In this document: piece after piece, positions 57,266 to 64,000 of the stretch
How the letters are laid out: each line of letters starts with the position of its first letter
How positions within the stretch are numbered: the first letter of the stretch is position 1
Source: Aquabacter sp. L1I39
Lineage (GTDB): Bacteria > Pseudomonadota > Alphaproteobacteria > Rhizobiales > Xanthobacteraceae
Assembly (NCBI RefSeq): GCF_017742835.1
Contig: NZ_CP072392.1
Location: 1,321,927 to 1,385,926, forward strand
Direction: 5' to 3'
DNA length: 64,000 bases
Translations under genes and position numbers: made by a program
Notes under the pieces: generated by a model
What the model was told of the DNA's origin: nothing
What the model saw: only the letters and a program-made list of their open reading frames with translations
Database searches by the model: none

Positions 57266-57302
57266 GAAAAAGGCCCGAGCGGTGACGCCCGGGCCTTTTC
57301 CT
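57266..57302. terminator. Bidirectional terminator between cheZ and carD
   Basis: Arms AAGGCCCG and CGGGCCTT (57270-57277 and 57290-57297) are flanked by A and T runs, ending both convergent genes. Confidence 0.85.
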
Positions 57303-57330
57303 TGGGACGAGAAGCAGGAAGTGCGGGCGG

Positions 57331-57921
57331 TCAGGCCGCCTCGTCGGCTTCCAGGTCGGCGTCGAGATCGGCGTCCGTATCCTCAGCCTTGGCAGCGCCG
57401 CGGCGCGGGCCCTTCTGGAGGTGCTGCTCGATCAGCTTGATGGACTCGGTCTCGGTGAGGTTCTGCACCGCCGACAGCTCGCGGGCCATCCGGTCGAGCG
57501 CGGCTTCGTAAAGCTGCCGCTCGGAATAGGACTGCTCGGGCTGGGCGTCGGACCGGTAGAGGTCGCGCACCACCTCGGAGATGGCGATCAGGTCGCCGGA
57601 ATTGATCTTGGCTTCATATTCCTGAGCACGACGGCTCCACATGGTGCGCTTGACGCGGGCGCGACCCTTGAGGGTGTCGAGCGCCTTGGCCACCACGGGG
57701 CCTTCGGAGAGCTTGCGCATGCCAACGGTGGCAATCTTGGGTACCGGAACCCGGAGGGTCATCTTGTCCTTCTCGAACGAGATGACGAACAGTTCGAGCT
57801 TGAAGCCGGCCACTTCCTGTTCTTCGATGGCCATGATACGACCGACGCCGTGCGAGGGGTACACGATATGCTCGCCCGTCTTGAAACCAAGGCGGACCTG
57901 GGCAGTCTTCTTTGTCGACAT
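57331..57921 (-). CDS. CarD family RNA polymerase-binding regulator
   Basis: A 196-residue protein. The N-terminal Tudor-like RNA polymerase-interacting domain spans about 8-70 (FKTGEHIVYPSHGVGRIMAIEEQEVAGFKLELFVISFEKDKMTLRVPV), and a helical DNA-binding domain about 75-160 (WSRRAQEYEAKINSGDLIAISEVVRDLYR) with an acidic tail (AEDTDADLDADLEADEAA). CarD stabilises open complexes, including at rRNA promoters. ATG 57921 was chosen over a GTG 12 bp upstream whose ribosome-binding site would be too close. Confidence 0.92.
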   Translation of the reverse strand: MSTKKTAQVRLGFKTGEHIVYPSHGVGRIMAIEEQEVAGFKLELFVISFEKDKMTLRVPVPKIATVGMRKLSEGPVVAKALDTLKGRARVKRTMWSRRAQEYEAKINSGDLIAISEVVRDLYRSDAQPEQSYSERQLYEAALDRMARELSAVQNLTETESIKLIEQHLQKGPRRGAAKAEDTDADLDADLEADEAA

Positions 57922-57937
57922 GCTCTTGACCACTCCT

Positions 57938-57959
57938 GATCCGGCCCGGAGGCCGGATC
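57938..57959 (-). promoter_or_regulatory. Leader hairpin adjoining the carD ribosome-binding site
   Basis: GATCCGGCC and GGCCGGATC form a perfect 9-bp stem around a 4-base loop, ending exactly one base before the AGGAG ribosome-binding site of carD on the minus strand. It may modulate carD translation. Confidence 0.4.
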
Positions 57960-58307
57960 GTGCTGGCGCGCGTCCGCCCGCGTCCGGTATTATCCGGGCG
58001 GTGCTGCACCTATCGCTGGCGACTGGGTCTCGGCCGGAACGCCCGACAACCCGCTCATAATCAGTCGATGACCACTACTGCTCAGCCGCATCCGTGCCGC
58101 GGTGGCCGGATGCCCGAATTCTCGCCCCTATGTTCCCGAGAATGCGCCAATGTTCAGGCACGATGCGGATGGTTCAGGAAGCAAACGACTGTATCGCTTT
58201 GTATAACACAAAAACGGCCAGAATCAAAGCCTTGCTCTTTTCACGCCGGGTGGCCCCACGCAAGGCTCTCATGCGATAGGCGCAAGTCGCGGACTCTCCG
58301 CTGCTTT

Positions 58308-58338
58308 TCAAGCATATAAGCATTTGTTTATATCTTGA
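58308..58338. promoter_or_regulatory. Inverted repeat operator candidate before ahcY
   Basis: TCAAGCATATAA and TTATATCTTGA form an imperfect inverted repeat with an 8-base spacer (inner arms ATATAA..TTATAT perfect), 87 bp upstream of ahcY. A TTGATT (58335-58340) and TGTTAC (58359-58364) 18 bp apart could be the promoter, so a bound regulator would cover the -35 box. ArsR-type SahR regulators control ahcY in some Proteobacteria; this link is a guess. Confidence 0.5.
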
Positions 58339-58425
58339 TTGCGACGGCGGGGCCGCCATGTTACATCCCCGCTCGAATGGGATGGCGCATTCCGGGCGCC
58401 CGCAACCCCGGACGGAGTGAAGCTC

Positions 58426-59823
58426 ATGAGTGCCGATTACGTGGTCAAGGATATCAATCTCGCCGATTGGGGCCGCAAGGAACTGGACATCGCCGAGATC
58501 GAAATGCCCGGCCTGATGGCCACCCGCGCGGAATACGGCCCCTCCCAGCCGCTGAAGGGCGCCCGGATCGCCGGCTCCCTGCACATGACCATCCAGACCG
58601 GCGTGCTAATCGAGACCCTCAAGGCGCTCGGCGCCGACGTGCGCTGGGCCTCGTGCAACATCTATTCGACCCAGGACCATGCCGCCGCCGCCATCGCGGC
58701 CGCCGGCACCCCTGTCTTCGCCATCAAGGGCGAGACCCTGGAAGAGTATTGGGACTACACCCACCGCATCTTCGAGTGGGCCGATGGCGGCACTCCCAAC
58801 ATGATCCTGGACGATGGCGGCGACGCCACCCTCCTCGTCCATCTGGGCCTGCGCGCCGAGCAGGGCGACACCGCCTTCCTTGATGGCGCCACCAATGAGG
58901 AAGAGGAAGTCCTCTTCGCCGCCATCAAGCGCCGCCTCAAGCACAAGCACGGCTGGTACACCCAGCTCGCCAAGAACATCCGCGGCGTGACGGAGGAAAC
59001 CACCACGGGCGTGCATCGTCTCTACGAGATGCAGAAGAAGGGCACGCTCCTGTGGCCCGCCATCAACGTCAATGACAGCGTCACCAAGTCCAAGTTCGAC
59101 AACCTCTATGGTTGCCGCGAGAGCCTGGTGGACGGCATCCGCCGCGGCACCGACGTGATGATGGCCGGCAAGGTGGCCATGGTTGCGGGCTTCGGCGACG
59201 TGGGCAAGGGCTCTGCCGCTTCGCTGCGCAATGCCGGCTGCCGCGTGATCGTGTCCGAGGTGGACCCCATCTGCGCGCTCCAGGCGGCGATGGAAGGCTA
59301 TGAAGTCACCACCATGGAAGAGGCCGCGCCCCGCGCGGACATCTTCGTGACCGCCACCGGCAATGTGGACGTGATCACGGTGGACCACATGCGCGCGATG
59401 AAGGACCGTGCCATCGTCTGCAACATCGGCCATTTCGACAGCGAGATCCAGGTCGCTGCGCTGAAGAACTTTAAGTGGCACAATGTGAAGCCGCAGGTGG
59501 ACGAGGTCGAGTTCCCCGACAAGAAGCGCATCATCCTGCTGTCGGAAGGCCGCCTGGTGAATCTCGGCAATGCCACCGGCCATCCGAGCTTCGTGATGTC
59601 CGCGTCCTTCACCAACCAGACGCTGGCCCAGATCGAGCTGTGGACCAAGCCCGGGCAGTACGACAAGAAGGTCTACACCCTGCCCAAGCACCTGGACGAG
59701 AAGGTCGCCTCCCTCCACCTGGAGAAGATCGGCGTCAAGCTGACGCGGCTCACCGACGAGCAGTCCGCCTATATCGGCGTGTCGCAGACCGGCCCGTTCA
59801 AGCCCGAGCATTATCGCTACTGA
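58426..59823 (+). CDS. ahcY: Adenosylhomocysteinase (SAH hydrolase)
   Basis: A 465-residue NAD-dependent enzyme that splits S-adenosylhomocysteine to homocysteine and adenosine. Catalytic regions: [65 protein letters not shown], and the NAD motif [15 protein letters not shown]. The C-terminal [32 protein letters not shown] is the usual dimer tail ending PEHYRY. Length fits the bacterial long form. ATG 58426 follows GGAG. It completes SAM recycling and is ended by a strong terminator. Confidence 0.97.
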   Translation: MSADYVVKDINLADWGRKELDIAEIEMPGLMATRAEYGPSQPLKGARIAGSLHMTIQTGVLIETLKALGADVRWASCNIYSTQDHAAAAIAAAGTPVFAIKGETLEEYWDYTHRIFEWADGGTPNMILDDGGDATLLVHLGLRAEQGDTAFLDGATNEEEEVLFAAIKRRLKHKHGWYTQLAKNIRGVTEETTTGVHRLYEMQKKGTLLWPAINVNDSVTKSKFDNLYGCRESLVDGIRRGTDVMMAGKVAMVAGFGDVGKGSAASLRNAGCRVIVSEVDPICALQAAMEGYEVTTMEEAAPRADIFVTATGNVDVITVDHMRAMKDRAIVCNIGHFDSEIQVAALKNFKWHNVKPQVDEVEFPDKKRIILLSEGRLVNLGNATGHPSFVMSASFTNQTLAQIELWTKPGQYDKKVYTLPKHLDEKVASLHLEKIGVKLTRLTDEQSAYIGVSQTGPFKPEHYRY

Positions 59824-60171
59824 GGCCAGTCGCTCAGGATGTCATCCCCCCGGCGCGGCCTCCGCGCCGGGGTTTTTTTATGACCGGTCGCCCCGGCGCG
59901 CCCGCTCGCATCAGGTCATTGTCACGCAAGGCAATCGGGGCTAGGTGTGAGGCATTGCGCGACGCTCGGTCCGTGGCGCGGGTGGGGGGCGGTCTTGGAC
60001 GTGATCTTCGACGGGTTCGATGATGCACCTTCGTGCTGTCGCCACATTCGGAGGCTGCCCACCGGCCTCTTGCGGCCCCCTGCCGGCGGCCTTCGGGCCG
60101 GCGGCGGCGTCCGGTCCGGCGCGCGTGGCGCGTCATATTCGCTGAAACGGTGATTCTCTGGGCTTTGTGAC
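59824..60171. other. Intergenic region between ahcY and kup
   Basis: A 348-bp stretch. It opens with the ahcY terminator; the rest is GC-rich, with a hairpin-prone patch near 60075-60105 (GCCGGCGGC repeats). I see no supported coding frame. It should hold the kup promoter. Confidence 0.45.
59848..59879 (+). terminator. Terminator of ahcY
   Basis: CCCCGGCGCGG and CCGCGCCGGGG form a perfect 11-bp stem with a CCT loop followed by seven T, 25 bp after the ahcY stop. Confidence 0.92.
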
Positions 60172-62058
60172 ATGCGCTCGAGCGTCATCCGGGACCGCAA
60201 ACGCATCCTGCCCTTCGCAGCCGAGATCGGGGCGCTGGGCGTCGTCTTCGGCGACATCGGCACCAGCCCGCTCTATGCCCTGAAACAGGGTGTCATGGCA
60301 GTGGGGGGCGTGAACTTCCTGGCGAGCGACGTGCTCGGCCTCCTCTCACTCATCACTTGGTCGATCATCCTGTCGGTGACGATCAAATATGTGATGCTGG
60401 TTCTACGCGCGGACAATGACGGCGAAGGCGGCATCCTCGCCCTCGTCACGCTGCTGGATCTTCACCGTAGCGCCATCGGCCTGCGATGGTATCTTTTGGC
60501 AGCGGGCCTGCTGGGCGCTGCCATGCTGATCGGCGACGGCGTTCTGACCCCGGCCATGTCCGTGCTCTCCGCCATCGAGGGGCTCGGAGTCATCTCTCCT
60601 CGCATGCACGAATGGGTGCTGCCGCTCACCGTGCTGGTGTTGGCCGGTGTGTTCCTCTCCCAGCGGGCGGGAACGGAGCGGATCGCCGCCTTCTATGGTC
60701 CGATCATGCTGGCGTGGTTCGGTTCCCTCGCCGTGCTGGGCGTCTACGGCATCCTGAAGGCACCGCAGGTGCTGATGGGCCTTGATCCCCGCCATGGCAT
60801 TCGCCTGGTCATGGATCATACGGCATTGTCCGGCGTCATCATCGGCGCGTGCTTCCTCGCCATTACCGGCGGCGAGGCGCTCTATGCGGACCTCGGCCAT
60901 TTCGGCCGTCGCGTGATCGCGCGGGCCTGGCTGTTCGCCGCCATGCCCGCCCTGCTGCTCAATTATTTCGGCCAGGGTGCCATGCTCCTGACCGAGCCCA
61001 GCGCGGTACGCAATCCCTTCTATGACCTGTGCCCGGATCCGCTGGACATTCCTCTTCTGGTGCTGGCCACTGCCGCCACAGTGATCGCCTCCCAATCCAT
61101 CATCACCGGTGTGTTTTCTCTCGCCAAGCAGGCCATCGAGCTTGGCTATCTGCCGCCCATGCGCATCCGCTACACCAGCGAGCACAATGAGCAGCACATC
61201 TATGTGGGGCGGCTGAACTTCCTGCTGATGATCGCCTGCATCGCGGTGGTGCTGGGCTTCGGCTCCTCCGACAGCCTCGCCTCCGCCTATGGCATCGCCG
61301 TCGCCTTCGCCATGGTGACCACCTCCATCCTTTTCATCGCGCAGGTGAACCGGGCCTGGAAATGGCCGAAGCCCGCCGTGGTGGCGCTGGCCGTCGGTCT
61401 CCTGAGCCTCGACCTTGCCTTTGCCACCGCCAACCTCACCAAGCTCCACGATGGCGGCTGGCTGCCTTTGACCATTGCAGGCATCGTCATCCTGGTCATG
61501 GTCTCCTGGCGGCGGGGCCTTGAGGCCGTGGTGGCGCAGCAGGTGCGCTTCACCGAGCCGCTGGACAGCTTCGTCGCCCGCAAGGAACGAGCCCAGGACG
61601 GGATCAGCCCGCGCACGGCCATTTTCCTGTCCCGCGCCGGCGCCATGACGCCGGTGGCGCTCTCGCGCATGGCCGATGTGATGCGCGTCCGGTTCGAGCG
61701 TCCGGTGATCGTGTCGGTCTGGATCGCCTCGCGGCCACGTGTCTCGGTGGAGGATCGGGTCAAGGTGACGCTGCTGGACGGCGGTTTCGTGCGGGTGGAC
61801 CTGCGCTTTGGATACATGCAGCAGATCGACGTGCCCTCGGTGTTGGGACCTGCGCTGAGTGCCCGAGGCATCGATCCTGATGAATCCATCTATGTGATCG
61901 GTCACGAGCGCATCATCCCGCCGGACGAAATTCTGCGGCCGCGCGACATCATCGCCCACATCTTCGCGTTCCTGGCGCGCAATGCGGAGCGCTCGGTGGA
62001 CCGGTTCGGCCTGCCGCGCAACCGCACCATGGAACTTGGCTATCCGGTCAAGATGTAG
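60172..62058 (+). CDS. kup: Kup family potassium uptake protein
   Basis: A 628-residue K+/H+ symporter. About 12 membrane helices fill the first 440 residues, beginning LGVVFGDIGTSPLYALKQG, the family signature. IGDGVLTPAMSVLSAIEGLG and ITGGEALYADLGHFGRR carry the pore-lining charged residues. The C-terminal ~170 residues are a soluble domain (VEDRVKVTLLDGGFVRVDLRFGYMQQIDV... YVIGHERIIP). Length matches the family. It stands alone. Confidence 0.94.
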   Translation: MRSSVIRDRKRILPFAAEIGALGVVFGDIGTSPLYALKQGVMAVGGVNFLASDVLGLLSLITWSIILSVTIKYVMLVLRADNDGEGGILALVTLLDLHRSAIGLRWYLLAAGLLGAAMLIGDGVLTPAMSVLSAIEGLGVISPRMHEWVLPLTVLVLAGVFLSQRAGTERIAAFYGPIMLAWFGSLAVLGVYGILKAPQVLMGLDPRHGIRLVMDHTALSGVIIGACFLAITGGEALYADLGHFGRRVIARAWLFAAMPALLLNYFGQGAMLLTEPSAVRNPFYDLCPDPLDIPLLVLATAATVIASQSIITGVFSLAKQAIELGYLPPMRIRYTSEHNEQHIYVGRLNFLLMIACIAVVLGFGSSDSLASAYGIAVAFAMVTTSILFIAQVNRAWKWPKPAVVALAVGLLSLDLAFATANLTKLHDGGWLPLTIAGIVILVMVSWRRGLEAVVAQQVRFTEPLDSFVARKERAQDGISPRTAIFLSRAGAMTPVALSRMADVMRVRFERPVIVSVWIASRPRVSVEDRVKVTLLDGGFVRVDLRFGYMQQIDVPSVLGPALSARGIDPDESIYVIGHERIIPPDEILRPRDIIAHIFAFLARNAERSVDRFGLPRNRTMELGYPVKM

Positions 62059-62424
62059 GGCAGCGCTTGGGGCGTGCAGGGTCCTTCGCCTCCGGCGGGG
62101 ACGGGGCGGGGCCGCAAGCGTGCCGCCGTGGAGGGCCCACCAAGGGGCATCCGGTCAAGGCCCCGCTGGCGTCCCCCTGCCTTGGGATGGCCGCGTTGCG
62201 GGTCTAGGAGGAGCCCTCCTTTCGGCAATCAGGCTTCGCCTCAGGCGGTCTGTTTCGCACAAGGACGAGGCCCCATGTCTATGACGGCGCGTTGGCGCGC
62301 TGGCGGGACAGGGCGGGCCGAGATTGGACAAAGGTGAGGCTCCCCCACGTCGAGGGACTTTCAAAAACATCCGTGAACATGCTTGTTTGCAGGACGGCGG
62401 CGGGGCCGAGGGGGACGGTGAGCG
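62059..62424. other. Intergenic region between kup and UPF0104 gene
   Basis: A 366-bp stretch with no convincing gene, hairpin terminator or repeat. GC composition is similar to the neighbours until about 62340, then slightly lower, where a promoter for the next gene may lie. Confidence 0.4.
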
Positions 62425-63456
62425 ATGATACGTAAGAAAGTGTGGCCGTTCCTGCGCGACAAGGTCGGTCTGCACGGCCTCGGTTTCGTGGTGAGCATCG
62501 CCATCATCGCCTTCGCGGTCGTCGTGCTCTATCGCATGCTGCACGACCTGAAGTTCGATCAGGTGCTGGAGGCCTTGCGCAATAAGGACCCGCTCCATGT
62601 GCTGGCGGCATTCGTTCTGGTGGCACTCGCCTATTTGACGCTCACTTTCTACGATTTCTTCGCCCTGCGCACCATCGGCCGAAAGCACGTGCCCTATCGC
62701 GTGGCGGCGCTCGCCGGCTTCTGCTCCTATTCGGTGGGGCACAATGTGGGCTTCACGGTGCTCACCGGCGGCTCGGTGCGCTATCGCATCTATTCCGCCT
62801 GGGGCCTGACCGCCATCGATGTGGCCAAGATCTGCTTCGTGGCGGGCCTGACCTTCTGGCTGGGTAATATTGCGGTGCTGGGCCTCGGCATCACGCTGCA
62901 CCCGGAAGCCGCGACAGCGGTGGACCAGCTGCCGCCTTTCGTGAATCGTCTTATCGGGGTGGGCGCGCTGTCGGCGCTGGTGGCCTATGTGGTGTGGGTC
63001 AGCGCTTCCCCGCGCAAGATCGGCAAGTCCGACTGGTACGTAACCTTGCCCGCCGGCCCCACCACCCTTGTGCAGATCGGCATCGGCATCCTCGACCTCA
63101 GCCTGTGCGCGGCCGCCATGTACATGCTGATGCCGACGAGCCCCTATATCGATCCCATCTCACTGGCGGTCATCTTTGTCACCGCGACACTTCTCGGCTT
63201 TGCCAGCCATGCGCCCGGCGGTCTTGGGGTGTTCGACGCGGCGTTGCTGGTGGCACTGCCGCAGTTCGACAAGGAGGAGATGGTCGGCGCCCTGCTGCTG
63301 TTCCGCCTCTTCTACTATATCGTGCCCTTCGCCTTCTCCCTGCTGCTGCTGGGTTCGCGTGAGGTGATGATCTCGCTGCGGCGGCGGCGGGCCGCGAAGG
63401 ACGGGGAGATGATCGCGGCGCTGCCGGAGGCGCCACGCAAGGACGCGGCCGAATAG
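62425..63456 (+). CDS. UPF0104 / YbhN-like membrane protein (flippase-related)
   Basis: A 343-residue integral membrane protein with about eight helices, of the UPF0104 family related to the flippase half of MprF. Family features include LYRMLHDLKFDQVLEALRNKDPLHVLAAFVLVALAYLTLTFYDFFALR, YSVGHNVGFTVLTGGSVRYRIYSAWGL and SHAPGGLGVFDAALLVALP. The lysyl-transferase domain of MprF is missing, so it is a stand-alone transporter-like protein, possibly handling a lipid or glycolipid. Start ATG 62425 follows GGGACGGTGAG. Confidence 0.82.
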   Translation: MIRKKVWPFLRDKVGLHGLGFVVSIAIIAFAVVVLYRMLHDLKFDQVLEALRNKDPLHVLAAFVLVALAYLTLTFYDFFALRTIGRKHVPYRVAALAGFCSYSVGHNVGFTVLTGGSVRYRIYSAWGLTAIDVAKICFVAGLTFWLGNIAVLGLGITLHPEAATAVDQLPPFVNRLIGVGALSALVAYVVWVSASPRKIGKSDWYVTLPAGPTTLVQIGIGILDLSLCAAAMYMLMPTSPYIDPISLAVIFVTATLLGFASHAPGGLGVFDAALLVALPQFDKEEMVGALLLFRLFYYIVPFAFSLLLLGSREVMISLRRRRAAKDGEMIAALPEAPRKDAAE

Positions 63457-63463
63457 GCCGAAA

Positions 63464-63490
63464 CCGGGCGGCGTGCGTGTCGCCGCCCGG
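63464..63490. terminator. Hairpin between convergent UPF0104 and DUF4412-like genes
   Basis: CCGGGCGGCG and CGCCGCCCGG form a perfect 10-bp stem with a 7-base loop. Read on the minus strand TTTCGG follows, a weak T-tail. Confidence 0.55.
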
Positions 63491-63507
63491 GCCCCAAGGG
63501 GCTGAAC

Positions 63508-64000
63508 TCAGCGCTTCAGGCCACCGAGGCCCTGGAGCAGGCCGGGTAGCATGTTGGCCGCCCCCGGGGGTACCTTCACCAATTGAGTGCCGGGCGGCAG
63601 GCGGAAGAGGGCTGGGTCCTGCGGGCCGCGGGTGAGGCTCGTCACCTCATAGGCACGCTCCATTTTCCCCTTCACCTCCACGTCCGTGCTCAGCACGATG
63701 CCATCCGGTGTGATGCAGGAGACCACGGGGGTCGTCACCGTCTTGGAAGTGGTGACCTTCCATAGGTCGCAGGTCTCGCCGATCACCTGGCTGGTGCCGA
63801 CCTTCGTGCCCTCGCCCGTCACCACGGCTGTGCGGTAGGCATCCGGCACTTCCGCCTCCACGGCCATTTTCGGCATGTCGGGGAGCATCATCACCATCTT
63901 GGCGCGCTTCATGTCGACGATGCCGGCGACGGTGGCCGGCAGGCGCGGGCCGTTGACCACCACGCGCATCTTATCGCCTGCGTGCCAGAGTTCGACCACC
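63508..64000 (-). CDS. DUF4412-like protein, 5' end cut by window edge
   Basis: The last 163 residues of a protein read off the right edge of the window. VELWHAGDKMRVVVNGPRLPATVAGIVDMKRAKMVMMLPDMPKMAVEAEV resembles DUF4412-type periplasmic domains, followed by GETCDLWKVTTSK and SCITPDGIVLSTDVEVKGKMERAYEVTSLTRGPQDPALFRLPPG. The N-terminal part, probably with a signal peptide, lies outside. Function unknown. The GTG at 63999 is likely internal. Confidence 0.7.
   Translation of the reverse strand, partial: VVELWHAGDKMRVVVNGPRLPATVAGIVDMKRAKMVMMLPDMPKMAVEAEVPDAYRTAVVTGEGTKVGTSQVIGETCDLWKVTTSKTVTTPVVSCITPDGIVLSTDVEVKGKMERAYEVTSLTRGPQDPALFRLPPGTQLVKVPPGAANMLPGLLQGLGGLKR

Larger units (their letters stand above)
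57922..58425. other. Divergent intergenic region between carD and ahcY
   Basis: A 504-bp stretch holding the carD and ahcY control regions. It includes the hairpin at 57938-57959 just upstream of the carD ribosome-binding site and the inverted repeat at 58308-58338 before ahcY. I looked for the SAH riboswitch core (CGAGGAGCG..TGC) before ahcY and do not find it. Confidence 0.55.

Noticed and set aside
58320-58425. SAH riboswitch before ahcY
   Set aside because: The conserved core sequences are absent from the leader; the inverted repeat explains the region better.

Overview
The window is a 64-kb, GC-rich, densely coding chromosomal segment of an alphaproteobacterium. It fits Hyphomicrobiales best, plausibly a Xanthobacteraceae-type organism such as Xanthobacter or Azorhizobium; this is an inference from gene content, not a database match. 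Pointers are an FtcR-type flagellar regulator, a CheY/CheZ pair, a long-form HPF followed by ptsN, an Hsp20-DUF1150 pair with an alphaproteobacterial heat-shock promoter, and the ispB / DUF2007 / small methyltransferase / S49 peptidase neighbourhood. I see no rRNA, tRNA, IS element, prophage or CRISPR array.

Layout. 0-9.8 kb: a tam-like methyltransferase, a small orphan protein, the metNIQ methionine importer, and an RND efflux operon (regulator, fusion protein, pump) with a duplicated inverted operator in front of its TetR gene. 9.8-15.3 kb: an overlapping operon of two large glycosyltransferases and a methyltransferase. 15.3-21.5 kb: a TPR lipoprotein-like or secreted protein, then isoprenoid genes (ispE, polyprenyl diphosphate synthase), DUF2007, a tRNA-type methyltransferase and an S49 peptidase. 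21.6-30 kb: a MacAB-like exporter, a Bug/TctC periplasmic binding protein, a homodimeric AceE-like 2-oxoacid dehydrogenase E1 divergent from an Lrp/AsnC regulator, and a DUF72 protein. 30-31.4 kb: a small lower-GC patch encoding a Cys-rich secreted protein, then a two-TM-type K+ channel and a small orphan. 31.5-35.8 kb: typA, hpf, ptsN, then DUF1150 and hsp20. 35.9-45.6 kb: the alpha-glucan operon treS-glgB-glgX-malQ (minus strand). 45.9-52.6 kb: an ABC-F ATPase, then a signalling cassette (periplasmic molybdopterin-like protein, histidine kinase, receiver-EAL, receiver-MarR). 52.7-57.2 kb: a chemoreceptor, ftcR, cheY and cheZ. 57.3-64 kb: carD, ahcY, kup, a UPF0104 membrane protein, and a DUF4412-like gene cut by the window edge.

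How the parts fit. MetNIQ, AhcY and the Lrp/E1 pair all touch methionine, SAH or 2-oxobutyrate metabolism but lie in separate loci. The glucan operon has trehalose synthase, branching, debranching and glucanotransferase enzymes but no glgE in the window; its TreS carries a maltokinase-like domain in which both expected catalytic aspartates are asparagines, so that domain is probably not a kinase. The strongest candidates for something undescribed are this TreS-pseudokinase fusion and the periplasmic sensor / histidine kinase / receiver-EAL / receiver-MarR cassette.

Regulatory structure is unusually legible in several places: a sigma32-like promoter plus ROSE-like leader before hsp20, twin operators before the TetR gene, tandem TGGTGCACCA palindromes before the TctC gene, and an inverted repeat overlapping the likely ahcY promoter.
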